A DNA stretch of 64,000 nt from Cellvibrio zantedeschiae (GCF_014652535.1 NZ_BMYZ01000001.1:1612001-1676000), one strand, 5' to 3'; shown: positions 1 to 8,614, counted from the stretch's first letter. Numbers and translations are program-made. Notes: generated by a model not told the origin, from the letters alone.

Positions 1-522
1 GGCGAGGCTTTCTTATCGGCCTGCTTTAAGGCGTTTCCAGATCTACCTTTAGTTGCAGAAAATCTGGGATTAATTACACCTGAAGTTGAAGACTTGCGTC
101 ATCAATTTAATTTGCCGGGCATGTTGGTTTTGCAATTTGCTTTTGATGGTAACAACAAAAATCCTCATTTACCCCATCGTCATTCAGTAAGCGATGTGAT
201 CTACACCGGTACGCATGACAACGATACAACGGTGGGTTGGTATGAATCGCTAACCGATGAACAACAATTATTTGTACACAATTATTTATACGCCAGTAAC
301 CAACCAATTCATTGGTTATTAATTGAATCTGCACTGGCATCCGTCGCACCATTGGCTATTATTCCTCTACAGGATTTTTTGGCCCTGGATGGGGAACACA
401 GAATGAACATGCCAGGTACTACAGGAACCAACTGGCAATGGCAGTTTACATGGACACAGTTTCCGGATGAGTTAGGAGAACAAATTCACAGCAGGCTTTA
501 TCGTTATGATCGTTTAAGTTAA
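1..522 (+). CDS. malQ: 4-alpha-glucanotransferase (amylomaltase), C-terminal part
   Basis: The gene is cut by the window start. The open frame runs from base 1 and 173 residues are visible, ending in TAA. The enzyme transfers 1,4-alpha-glucan segments between maltodextrins and works in cytoplasmic maltodextrin and glycogen metabolism. The THDNDT motif near visible residue 71 is typical of GH77, where the Asp stabilises the transition state. The upstream AENLGLITPEVEDLR and LPGM stretch and the downstream MNMPGT stretch also fit the C-terminal third of MalQ. The catalytic nucleophile and acid/base would lie upstream of the window. A PilZ gene follows 32 bases later on the same strand, and a phosphorylase-kinase-subunit homologue lies 2.3 kb downstream, which suggests a glycogen-metabolism neighbourhood. 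Confidence 0.93.
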   Translation, partial: GEAFLSACFKAFPDLPLVAENLGLITPEVEDLRHQFNLPGMLVLQFAFDGNNKNPHLPHRHSVSDVIYTGTHDNDTTVGWYESLTDEQQLFVHNYLYASNQPIHWLLIESALASVAPLAIIPLQDFLALDGEHRMNMPGTTGTNWQWQFTWTQFPDELGEQIHSRLYRYDRLS

Positions 523-554
523 CTGTAAATTACCACTGAAACTAAGGAGATCCT

Positions 555-914
555 ATGGAACACAGATGCACAGAAAGAATTAGCAGCGAGCTAAAGATTT
601 TAATCTATAAACACAATCATCCTATAGCTATAGGACGGGTTAAAAATGGAAGTCGAACTGGCGTATTTGTTGAAACAGACTTTGTAGATATTGATTGCGA
701 ACATCAATTGAAACTTGAAGTTTTACTTAACAAAAACAACGCGACAAAGTTACAACGTATTGAAATGAAAGCCATTGTAATTCACAAGACAAGTAAAGGC
801 TTTGGTGCAGAAGTTGATTTTCAAAATACCGCACAAGCTGATGTATTTGTAGAAATGTTGCGCGGCACCCAAGTTGGTTTGGCTGAAGAACAAACCTTAG
901 CAATGGTAGTGTGA
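555..914 (+). CDS. Small single-domain PilZ protein
   Basis: This 119-residue protein is close to the size of one PilZ domain, the cyclic di-GMP receptor fold. The N-terminal HRCTER resembles the RxxxR arm, and GSRTG near residues 33-37 resembles the (D/N)xSxxG motif. Both are somewhat divergent, so c-di-GMP binding is likely but not certain. No membrane segment or signal peptide is visible. The start is supported by AAGGAG seven bases upstream of the ATG. It follows malQ closely and could be cotranscribed with it. The target process cannot be read from the sequence. Confidence 0.75.
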   Translation: MEHRCTERISSELKILIYKHNHPIAIGRVKNGSRTGVFVETDFVDIDCEHQLKLEVLLNKNNATKLQRIEMKAIVIHKTSKGFGAEVDFQNTAQADVFVEMLRGTQVGLAEEQTLAMVV

Positions 915-993
915 GATTGGCTTTACAAGAGCAAGTGTATTTAGTTTTTAGCGGGCCTTCTAATAATGTCTTGCCCGAGAATTTATGATTATC

Positions 994-1034
994 AAGGCAA
1001 TTCCTAGACCTTTAGGCGTACTACGAATTGCCTT
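994..1034. repeat. 10-bp perfect inverted repeat downstream of the PilZ gene
   Basis: AAGGCAATTC at 994-1003 is complementary to GAATTGCCTT at 1025-1034, with a 21-base spacer. It may fold in the 3' end of the PilZ transcript. The bases after the second arm are only moderately T-rich, so it is a weak terminator candidate. Confidence 0.4.
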
Positions 1035-1140
1035 GGCAATTTTCTCCCTTTCCCCTCTAATGATTTCTCCTTTATAAACCCCGCGTTGCCAATAGCTGCG
1101 CATAGTGCGGTTTGCAATCCGAAGACAAACACTTATGGAT

Positions 1141-1174
1141 GGCTACCGAATCCGTTTAAGCGAACCCGGTAGCC
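1141..1174 (-). terminator. Hairpin just beyond the alpha/beta hydrolase gene
   Basis: GGCTACCG at 1141-1148 pairs with CGGTAGCC at 1167-1174, and further pairing inside is possible. It begins 12 bases past the hydrolase stop codon on the minus strand. No T-run follows it on that strand, so it may be a 3'-stabilising hairpin and not an intrinsic terminator. Confidence 0.4.
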
Positions 1175-1185
1175 TCCTGTACAAC

Positions 1186-2112
1186 CTAAGGCTTCAAAAA
1201 TTTATTTACATCAAGCCAGTGTATAAATGCATCAAACCATTTATTGCTGGTGCGATCTGGGTTGCCCAATCCAAAACCGTGACCACCATTTTGATAAAGG
1301 TGAAATTCCACGGGAATCTTCGCATCATACCAGGACTTAATTACCCCAAAATCGCCGTGAAAAAGAAAATCGTCAGAGGCGAGGGCGAAGAACATAGGCG
1401 GTGCATTTTTAGGTACTTCAACAGGTTCGAGGCTGCCGTAAATTGGTGAAATAAAAGCTAGCTTCACTTTCTTTGATTGGAGCGCTGTTGCCATAGTTAA
1501 CCTTGCACCAGCAGAAAAGCCCATCATGCCGATTTTATTTACGTCTACATTCCATTCTTTGGCACGACTCGTAATTAACGCGTAGGCGGCCTCGGCATCT
1601 TGAAGCTGGTTTGTGAGATCGCCACTTGGTCTTCTAGGCGCTGATTTATCACCAGCCTTTGCTGCGTCGGCCATACGTTGGTTCATTTGGCCCTCAAACG
1701 CCTCAAGGGTATCTGCTGTAGGCTGAAGGCGATACTTCAATACAAAAGCATTAATGCCGCGAGCAGCAAGCGCTTCTGCAACTTCCCAGCCTTCATTTCC
1801 CATCGAAAGCCACATAAAGCCACCACCGGGGGCAACTATGATGGTGGTGCCGTTTGCTTTCTTAGGATCAGCCAGGAAGGGGGTTAAGGTCGCCGTGGTA
1901 ATGTTCCGGGCCATGGGATCGCCCCATTGACGAAACCAGGATTCTTTTGCCGGTTGGTTAGCAACACCACCCGTACCCAGTGGAATGGCACGCGGCTCTT
2001 TAGGCGCATCCATGGGGTACATTTTTCCGTCTTGAGCGAACACGGCCGTGCTGCCCAACCAGATAAAACCTAGCAATAATAATTTTGAAAAGATGTTTGA
2101 TGGCCGAATCAT
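1186..2112 (-). CDS. Secreted alpha/beta hydrolase (carbohydrate-esterase-like)
   Basis: A 308-residue exported serine hydrolase. The N-terminus has a signal peptide with a hydrophobic core at residues 11-20, and cleavage is likely after AVFA near residue 26. The fold has an oxyanion APGGG stretch near 94-98, a nucleophile elbow GFSAG with Ser200, an acidic residue at Asp247 or Asp248, and His278 in GGHGFG. This matches lipase/acetyl-xylan-esterase-like hydrolases often found in polysaccharide degraders. The substrate is not determinable; removal of acetyl groups from plant polysaccharide is a guess from family and organism type. I chose the start at 2112 because AGGAG lies eight bases upstream; an ATG-like extension to 2145 has no such site. 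Confidence 0.82.
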   Translation of the reverse strand: MIRPSNIFSKLLLLGFIWLGSTAVFAQDGKMYPMDAPKEPRAIPLGTGGVANQPAKESWFRQWGDPMARNITTATLTPFLADPKKANGTTIIVAPGGGFMWLSMGNEGWEVAEALAARGINAFVLKYRLQPTADTLEAFEGQMNQRMADAAKAGDKSAPRRPSGDLTNQLQDAEAAYALITSRAKEWNVDVNKIGMMGFSAGARLTMATALQSKKVKLAFISPIYGSLEPVEVPKNAPPMFFALASDDFLFHGDFGVIKSWYDAKIPVEFHLYQNGGHGFGLGNPDRTSNKWFDAFIHWLDVNKFLKP

Positions 2113-2863
2113 AATTTTTCTCCTAATAATATTTACAGCTTCCATTCAAAACTCATAATTACCGTGCAGACGTTTTATCTGGGTAATTTCAAGAGGTAAG
2201 AACAGAAAATTAGCTTACAAATGGAGAATCCTGCGCAGAAGGAACACGCTATTTTTATAAAATTTCTAGCCAGAGCGAAAAAATGATCAACTTTAAGAGC
2301 CACGCACTTTTTCTACTGACACAGTGCATCTGTATATTATATTACAACTGTAAAAGCAACTAATGACGTGCGAAGCTTATTTTGCTTGGAATGTGGAAAT
2401 TTAACTAAGCTGGGGCTAGGGCTCTTGCACTAAAGAATTTATAAGTTGTGTCGCTATCTAGAAAAGTCAGAAAGTTACCATGAACCAAATTCGTACATGT
2501 GCGTTGGTATAGATCATGCGTTATAAAAACAAACATACTAAACCGTAAATATTTTTGAAAAACCTCACTAAATTGGTGACCGATAAATTAATTTGGCACC
2601 AGAATTGGTCAGGTTTAAATTTAAATCGACTATTATTAGTTGCTTGTAATAACTGAAGCCATCAGATGGCATTATGCGAAAATGAGGATATTGCAGTGAT
2701 TGTCAGAAACACTGAGAAGTTCGATACCTTCGAAACTTGGCGACAGTCAGAAATATTTCATAATTTCGCATAATGTATATTATGTTAAATTACGTATATG
2801 CCTCAATATCTAAGCTCGCGCCTGCTTTTTAGGGCCCCAATAATTGAATAACTGCGATCGACT
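2113..2863. other. 751-nt non-coding spacer between divergent genes
   Basis: No convincing gene is present. The spacer is AT-rich and must carry the divergent promoters of the hydrolase and of the phosphorylase-kinase-like gene. The only clear structure is the palindromic element at 2670-2775. Confidence 0.6.
2670..2775. repeat. 106-bp element bounded by 14-bp inverted repeats
   Basis: CATTATGCGAAAAT at 2670-2683 matches the complement of AATTTCGCATAATG at 2762-2775 at 13 of 14 positions. Inside it are a hairpin at 2717-2738 (AAGTTCGA against TCGAAACTT with one bulge) and a direct repeat GTCAGAAA at 2702-2709 and 2746-2753. It lies about 90 bases upstream of the phosphorylase-kinase-like start. 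It could be a miniature transposon remnant, a dispersed palindromic repeat or an operator pair. No target-site duplication is evident. Confidence 0.5.
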
Positions 2864-5800
2864 ATGAAACATACCCAGCTGTTAGAGCGTTTGTACGCTG
2901 AAGTAGAAACAGTCATTTTAAGCCGCCAACATCCTGTCACGGGTCTTTTGCCTGCCAGCACCAGCGTTAATATTCATGGCGATTACACGGACGCCTGGGT
3001 GCGCGATAACGTTTATTCCATAGTGTGTGTTTGGGGGCTTGGCTTGGCCTTCCGGCGCCAAGGCGAAAATAGCAAAAGCGACCAGCTTGAGCAGTCCACT
3101 ATCAAGCTAATGCGTGGCCTGCTGCAATCGATGATGCGACAAGCCCCAAAAGTTGAAAAATTTAAGCATACGCTCAATAACATCGATGCCCTGCATGCAA
3201 AATACGATACAGCAACCGGCTTGCCGGTAGTTGCCGATAACGCCTGGGGCCATTTGCAAATTGATGCAACCTCCCTTTATTTGCTGATGCTCGCTCAAAT
3301 GACGGCGTCTGGTTTACGCATAATCTGCACGCACGACGAAGTGGATTTCATTCAAAACCTCGTTTATTACATCTCAAGCGCCTACCGCATGCCCGATTAT
3401 GGGATTTGGGAACGCGGTAACAAGGTTAACAATGGGCGCACTGAGATTAATGCCAGTTCTGTCGGCATGGCTAAGGCCGCAATGCAGGCACTTGATGGCT
3501 TCAATCTTTATGGTGAACATGCGTCCAAACGCGGCGTTATTCACGTAATTGCCGATGCAATATCTCTGGCTAGAACCACCCTAACCTCGCTGTTACCGCG
3601 CGAGTCTATGTCTAAAGAAGCGGATAGTGCGCTTCTCAGTATTATTGGTTTCCCTGCGTTTGCCGTTGGTAAAGAAACTTTGGCAACGCAAACTCGCGAT
3701 TCAATTTTAACGAAGCTCGGCGGTAATTACGGCTGCAAACGCTTTTTGTTGGATGGGCACCAAACTGTTGTAGAAGAAAGTTCTCGTATCTATTACGAGC
3801 AAACCGAATTGGGCAAATTCGAAAATATTGAATCTGAATGGCCGCTATTTTTTACTTATTTATATATCAGCGCATTGTTTGACGGCAGCGATGCCACCGC
3901 AAAACATTACCGCAAAAAACTTGAAGCGCTCATGGTTCATGTGGATGGTGTTGGACTTCTCCCGGAACTTTATTATGTTCCAAAAGAAAATATCGAAGCC
4001 GAAAAGAAAAATCCTCGTTCGCAAACACGTGTGCCGAATGAAAACGTTCCACTGGTATGGGCGCAAAGTTTGTATTTAACTGGTTTGATGATGGATGAGG
4101 GTTTGCTTCGCACTGAAGACCTTGATCCTTTGAAAATGCGTCGTCGCTCCACAAAATTTGTCAAATCCCAAATCGCACTGGTTGTTCTTGCCGAAAATGA
4201 GGAAGTGAAATCCGCGCTTGCAAAGCAAGGGGTTATTGCTGAAACCATTCAGGATATTAAACCCATGGCAGTAGTGAGCGCCCCTAGCCTTATGGAAGCT
4301 TATGCGCATGTTGGTGAAAATAAAGCGCTTGGCCTGAGTGGCCGACCACGTCGCCGTTTGCAAAGTTTAACAACCTCACAAGCACACGAAATTAACAACA
4401 AAGTTTATTTGTGTTTAAGTTGGTTGCAAAGTGAAAAAGAAGATTACCGCATGTTCGATTCGAAAATGGTTATCGAATACGTTACGCAAGAAATTCAATA
4501 TATTCACAAACATTGGTTGAGCTCTGAAGTTGCTGTCTTTACATTTTTAGTAGACAAAAAACTCTGTAAAATTCCAGATGCAAATAGTTTATTTGCCATG
4601 TTTCGCGATTATCAATTACGCAGTGAACAAGAATATGTGGGCTATGCATCTGCGAACCTGGCTTATAGGGCATCACGCGTAAACCAGTTAACTATCCCCT
4701 ACTTTCATGTGAATTCAATTACTTCGCTGAATGAGACCAGTACGATTTTAGATAAAGAATTGGATTGCACATGGTTGGAGCCCACGGCAAAAAATATTCT
4801 GACTAATTTCAATACAGAAAACGACATTATTAATTTTAGAAAATCCGTTGCCTATTTAACGGATCGGCCAATGGATTTTGTCATTGATGATTTGAACACT
4901 AATGTCACCATTCGTGATTTCATCAAAGAAATCTATTACCGTGCACAAAGCAAAAATAATTGGTTGTTAGCGCGTTATTGTTTTGCGCGTATGAACTATT
5001 CACCGGTTGACCTTGGGGATAGCTTAACCGTTATTGCAGCACGTAACTTATCCATTACTGTGGGCGACAATAACTATACCGAAATTAAAGCAGACCAATC
5101 CTTCTCAAACACTGAGTTCTTTGAGGGGATTTACCACAATTTTAAAGATCCGCTTGAGCAAACTCTGGTGCTCGAATTGTTGTCTGCAATTGGCGGATTG
5201 ATTCGTACCGAGCCCAAACTTTTTGATGGCTTACGCTCTATTCAGCTGCGTAATTTCCTAATGCTGTTTGCAATGGATAAGGATGATGCTGAAGATGTGA
5301 GTATGCTTGAATGGATCGGCTTGCAATCTCCCGCAAAAATATACAAGAAGTTAAAAAATGTGTTGATTTCCCGTACCAAAGTTTTTTCGCAGGGTGTAAA
5401 TCATATTGTTCCCTACAAAATGTATCACGATGAATACACCATGATGAACGAAATTCTGGCTGCAGATGCTGCTAGCACTGATTGGTTGGAATGGCGTTTG
5501 GCGCGTGGATTGATTACGCATTTCGACAATCATTTCCTGAAGGAAATTTGGAACAGCCTTAGTCATGCTAAAAAACTGGTATTTGGTGTAGGAGATCCGG
5601 AAAGCTTTGTATTAGATTGCGAGATGATTCGCAGCTCTATGACTGCAGGCGAAGAAAGTTTTGCATTGCTAATTGATCAATTAACACATCAGCTCCACCC
5701 CGCTTATTACAAGAGCGCGGTGGTCGAAGCGCTTTATGCATTTACACAATATTGTGCAATCAACTCAAATGCAAAATTTAAAAAGCCAATAGTGTTTAGT

Positions 5801-5980
5801 GAAGTGCTTGAGCGTTCGGCAAAAGCCTATTGCGTTGAAGCTTATAAGGATAAGCTTCCCAACAGCTCACGCTTCCTGGATTTATTCTTGCAGCAATCTC
5901 CACATGTGCTGAATCTTTATATACACCTGACTTATTCAGCCATGGCAAAGCCTGATACCTTTGAGCCCATAATGACTTAA
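2864..5980 (+). CDS. Phosphorylase kinase alpha/beta-subunit-like protein (GH15-related)
   Basis: This 1038-residue cytoplasmic protein has no signal peptide. The first 430 residues form a glucoamylase-like (alpha/alpha)6 domain. They carry stretches I recall from animal phosphorylase kinase alpha subunits: SRQHPVTGLLPAST near 20-33, AWVRDNVYS near 44-52, KLMRGLLQSMMRQ near 81-93, WGHLQIDATSLYLL near 128-141, YGIWERG near 179-185 and ASSVGMAKAA near 197-206. The later LSGRPRRR near residue 490 has a counterpart in the animal middle region, so the similarity runs beyond the catalytic-like domain. The animal protein (about 1235 residues) is longer and regulates a kinase; no gamma-kinase gene is visible here. 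Roles in binding or hydrolysing glycogen or maltodextrin, or in regulating glycogen phosphorylase, are inferred. No strong Shine-Dalgarno is seen before the ATG. Confidence 0.85.
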   Translation: MKHTQLLERLYAEVETVILSRQHPVTGLLPASTSVNIHGDYTDAWVRDNVYSIVCVWGLGLAFRRQGENSKSDQLEQSTIKLMRGLLQSMMRQAPKVEKFKHTLNNIDALHAKYDTATGLPVVADNAWGHLQIDATSLYLLMLAQMTASGLRIICTHDEVDFIQNLVYYISSAYRMPDYGIWERGNKVNNGRTEINASSVGMAKAAMQALDGFNLYGEHASKRGVIHVIADAISLARTTLTSLLPRESMSKEADSALLSIIGFPAFAVGKETLATQTRDSILTKLGGNYGCKRFLLDGHQTVVEESSRIYYEQTELGKFENIESEWPLFFTYLYISALFDGSDATAKHYRKKLEALMVHVDGVGLLPELYYVPKENIEAEKKNPRSQTRVPNENVPLVWAQSLYLTGLMMDEGLLRTEDLDPLKMRRRSTKFVKSQIALVVLAENEEVKSALAKQGVIAETIQDIKPMAVVSAPSLMEAYAHVGENKALGLSGRPRRRLQSLTTSQAHEINNKVYLCLSWLQSEKEDYRMFDSKMVIEYVTQEIQYIHKHWLSSEVAVFTFLVDKKLCKIPDANSLFAMFRDYQLRSEQEYVGYASANLAYRASRVNQLTIPYFHVNSITSLNETSTILDKELDCTWLEPTAKNILTNFNTENDIINFRKSVAYLTDRPMDFVIDDLNTNVTIRDFIKEIYYRAQSKNNWLLARYCFARMNYSPVDLGDSLTVIAARNLSITVGDNNYTEIKADQSFSNTEFFEGIYHNFKDPLEQTLVLELLSAIGGLIRTEPKLFDGLRSIQLRNFLMLFAMDKDDAEDVSMLEWIGLQSPAKIYKKLKNVLISRTKVFSQGVNHIVPYKMYHDEYTMMNEILAADAASTDWLEWRLARGLITHFDNHFLKEIWNSLSHAKKLVFGVGDPESFVLDCEMIRSSMTAGEESFALLIDQLTHQLHPAYYKSAVVEALYAFTQYCAINSNAKFKKPIVFSEVLERSAKAYCVEAYKDKLPNSSRFLDLFLQQSPHVLNLYIHLTYSAMAKPDTFEPIMT

Positions 5981-6000
5981 ACATTTATGGCTTTGAAAAT

Positions 6001-6030
6001 AAAAAATCCATCGTAAAGATGGATTTTTTA
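6001..6030. terminator. Bidirectional intrinsic terminator
   Basis: AAAAAATCCATC at 6001-6012 and GATGGATTTTTT at 6018-6029 form a 12-bp stem with a five-base loop. There is an A-run on one side and a T-run on the other. It lies between the convergent phosphorylase-kinase-like and beta-helix genes and can serve both. Confidence 0.88.
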
Positions 6031-6055
6031 TTTGGCGATTACAAATTTAAAATAG

Positions 6056-7051
6056 TTAACGACAGATAGCCCCTACCCCTTCAATCAAGTTAGAGGCCGC
6101 CTCACCATAACAACCTTTAACGTTGTCGATGTATTGGCTTGCTACAAATAAATTGTTCACACAAGATGCATCGCTAATCAAAATACCATAACCACCGGAA
6201 CCGGTAATCACAAGACTGTTAAAAGTATTGCCTGCGGCAGGTTTGGTAATGTCATCATCCACTTGCGCTAAAAACACACCGTGTTGTTTAGAGTTGCGAA
6301 TGTGCACGTTGGCGAAAGAGTTATTGGATGAGTCACGCATAAAAATACCTACAGTACTGGTATTTGTAATCGTCACGTCACTGAATTTGTTGTTATCAAA
6401 ATGAATATCGGTAGAGATACCCGCGCCCTTATTGTTGTATAAATTTATACCAGAAAAGGTGCTGTTCTCAGTTTCATAACCAGCGAAACCGTCAAATTCA
6501 TTATCGTAGGATGTATAGTCACGGATCATTAATCTGTAGCAGCCCAGTTCAGTCACCAGCCCGCCCGAAATGGCGCCGTACACTGTCACGTTATCAACCA
6601 CGCAATCTTCGCAACGGCGAATGGTTATACCATTATTGCGCAATGGAAATTGATCACTGCATGGCCCACCCATACATTCTGAAGTTTGATTGACGCGATT
6701 GCCATCAATGTGCAAATTTTTAACTTGAATGTAACGGCGGGTCACCGTAGGAGACCGAACAGTTTGCCCCATCACAAATACAGGAATGTTGGCCTTATCT
6801 GCAACACGCAATAAAGTCGCAGCACCTTCGCCACGAACAATGATGTTATCGCGATCTAAAATTATTGGAGTTGCGCAAGTATATTTGCCTGCCGGGATGA
6901 TTACTTCGCCGCCGATGGCTGGCAATCTATCAATCGTTTTCTGGATTGCGTCGCAGGTATTACCTTTAACCGTAACTGCGAAGCTTTGCTGCGAACAAAA
7001 AGCGATTAATATCAACCCGACCGCCCTTACGAAAAACCTTGCACTTCTCAT
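6056..7051 (-). CDS. Secreted right-handed parallel beta-helix protein
   Basis: A 331-residue exported protein. The signal peptide (hydrophobic core about 10-21) probably ends after QQSFA. The body resembles pectate-lyase/polygalacturonase-superfamily beta-helices. It opens with a pectin-lyase-like segment (IQKTIDRLP, GGEVIIPAGKY), then has repeated asparagine-rich turns such as NNGITIRRC, NNKFSDVTI and NNSFANVHI at about 22-25-residue spacing. Several cysteines suggest disulfides. No catalytic set for a specific lyase or hydrolase family could be assigned, so polysaccharide binding or cleavage is only inferred. The start at 7051 is chosen because GAGGT lies eight bases upstream; a longer frame to 7075 lacks a good site. 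Confidence 0.78.
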   Translation of the reverse strand: MRSARFFVRAVGLILIAFCSQQSFAVTVKGNTCDAIQKTIDRLPAIGGEVIIPAGKYTCATPIILDRDNIIVRGEGAATLLRVADKANIPVFVMGQTVRSPTVTRRYIQVKNLHIDGNRVNQTSECMGGPCSDQFPLRNNGITIRRCEDCVVDNVTVYGAISGGLVTELGCYRLMIRDYTSYDNEFDGFAGYETENSTFSGINLYNNKGAGISTDIHFDNNKFSDVTITNTSTVGIFMRDSSNNSFANVHIRNSKQHGVFLAQVDDDITKPAAGNTFNSLVITGSGGYGILISDASCVNNLFVASQYIDNVKGCYGEAASNLIEGVGAICR

Positions 7052-7189
7052 CAAAAACACCTCAAAAAATATCATTACTCGCTACAGCTTTACCGCTACG
7101 AATTTTTGTCTCTCTTTAAAAGTAGCCTCCCTTGTCCACTTTTAAAGAAAAATGCGCCAATAGAACAAAACAATCTAATTTTTAAATAC

Positions 7190-7555
7190 TTAGAACTTGC
7201 CTGGAAGAACGGGATTACAGTTCTCAATAGTGACCCGGCCTTGCAATACATGCCCTTTAGAGTATTCCGTAAAATAACAGGAGTTAGTTTTGGGATCGTA
7301 ATTTTCAATCCACAAATGATCTTCCTTCCAGGTTGCGGACAAATGCATTTGTCCTTCTGGCACGCTAATAGTCATAACGCCGCCGTAATTTTTCACGAAC
7401 ATTTGCTCGTATTTAAAAAAGAACGCGCCCCACCCCACCACAATAACGATAAGGGCCGCTAAGGCGCCGTATTTGTAATTAACAAAACGGCCAATGATCC
7501 AGCCTAAAAGCCCTGCAAAGAGAATTACTGCAAGCCAGTATAGATAAGTAATCAT
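7190..7555 (-). CDS. Small membrane protein of unknown function
   Basis: A 121-residue protein I do not recognise. Two hydrophobic helices at about residues 2-21 and 28-47 are joined by a short GRFVNYKYG loop. They are followed by a roughly 70-residue soluble region, probably periplasmic, with two cysteines (in NSCYF and ENCNP) that could form a disulfide. The start at 7555 has AAGGAG seven bases upstream. The frame can be extended to 7600, but that runs into the terminator hairpin of the preceding gene. It lies between the cyclophilin and beta-helix genes on the same strand, separated from the former by a terminator. Confidence 0.65.
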   Translation of the reverse strand: MITYLYWLAVILFAGLLGWIIGRFVNYKYGALAALIVIVVGWGAFFFKYEQMFVKNYGGVMTISVPEGQMHLSATWKEDHLWIENYDPKTNSCYFTEYSKGHVLQGRVTIENCNPVLPGKF

Positions 7556-7574
7556 AAAAAGCTCCTTAAAATAA

Positions 7575-7608
7575 AAAACTGCTTGGCAATGACTTGCCAA
7601 GCAGTTTT
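7575..7608 (-). terminator. Intrinsic terminator after the cyclophilin gene
   Basis: A perfect 15-bp stem (7575-7589 with 7594-7608) built around GCTTGGCAA/TTGCCAAGC with a TGAC loop. On the minus strand it is followed by a T-rich tract. It separates the cyclophilin gene from the downstream small membrane protein. Confidence 0.88.
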
Positions 7609-7656
7609 AGTAAAAATTTGCAGTATTACAAAGGAGTTTGCGGCTTTTGTAAACGA

Positions 7657-8496
7657 CTATTTACGACGGAAACCAAAGGTACCTAATGCGGCTAAAAACA
7701 ACAAACTTATAAGCCCGGTAGAACCACCGCCTCCGCCGCTGCTATTGTTAGATGAGCCGCCACCACCATTTGAAGTTGGTGTGTATGTTGTTTTAGCCGG
7801 CGTTAAATTTGCTGCTGTATCAACATTTGCATCAATAATGACAATATTTAATATCATCACCAAATTTTTATCAGTAACAGCCACATTATTATTTGCATCT
7901 GCAGTTGTGTAATTGCGTAAAGGCAAATCAGTAAAAGCAGAGTTTGTACCCAAGTTAAAAGTATTCAGCGCAGCCATGGCATCAACAATTGCCATGCCAT
8001 TACCCGTTACTTCTCCGAATACTGTGAAGCCACCATTTTGTGAGTCCAGATTGCCACTGTTATCTACCGAATTGAAAAACCATTGATTGGTCGCTGAGTT
8101 AGGATTGCCGCCTACTTTAGCCATTGCGATAGTGCCACGTTTATTTGCATAAACCGGCTCGTTAATTACCGCAGCATTTTGTGTAACTTCTACCAGGGGA
8201 AACTTGTTGTCATATTTAAAACCACCACCCTGTACAATAAAACCTGGTACGGCGCGATGAATAATTGAATTGCTATAGGCTCCAGCTTTTACGTAAGTTA
8301 AAAAGTTTTCTACGGTTTTAGGTGTCGCTTTATCATAGAGATTAACCTGAAAATCACCCATGACGGTTTGGAACTGAACAATAGTGGCCATGGCTTGGGG
8401 CGCTGCCAAGAGTGCGGCAGAAAGACCCAATAATTTAATGTGGCGCTTGATGTTCGTCACCGCGTGTTTTGATTGGTTGATAGCATTTAAAAACAT
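7657..8496 (-). CDS. Exported cyclophilin-type peptidyl-prolyl isomerase with GlyGly-CTERM tail
   Basis: A 279-residue protein in three parts. The first is a signal peptide with a long basic n-region, probably cut after PQAMA near residue 38. The second is a cyclophilin domain of about 165 residues with HRAVPGFIVQGGG and a GTIAMAK stretch typical of bacterial PpiA/PpiB. The third is a glycine/serine linker followed by a hydrophobic helix and a terminal FRRK. That last arrangement is the GlyGly-CTERM signal, processed in other gammaproteobacteria by rhombosortase and linked to type II secretion. The protein is therefore expected to assist folding at the envelope or outside the cell. An AGGGG site lies upstream of the ATG. 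A strong terminator follows. Confidence 0.87.
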   Translation of the reverse strand: MFLNAINQSKHAVTNIKRHIKLLGLSAALLAAPQAMATIVQFQTVMGDFQVNLYDKATPKTVENFLTYVKAGAYSNSIIHRAVPGFIVQGGGFKYDNKFPLVEVTQNAAVINEPVYANKRGTIAMAKVGGNPNSATNQWFFNSVDNSGNLDSQNGGFTVFGEVTGNGMAIVDAMAALNTFNLGTNSAFTDLPLRNYTTADANNNVAVTDKNLVMILNIVIIDANVDTAANLTPAKTTYTPTSNGGGGSSNNSSGGGGGSTGLISLLFLAALGTFGFRRK

Positions 8497-8614
8497 TCAT
8501 ATCCCCTGATACATCGACTACATTATTGAATGCACATCTTAACGAGAGATTGCACATCCCACAGCTATTAATTTGTTGTAATTTGTAATTTCACAATATT
8601 TGATTATTTAGAGA

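Noticed and set aside
7583-7912. 109-codon plus-strand frame with a proline-rich segment
   Set aside because: It is the reverse of the glycine-rich linker of the cyclophilin gene and the terminator; no ribosome-binding site and no independent support.
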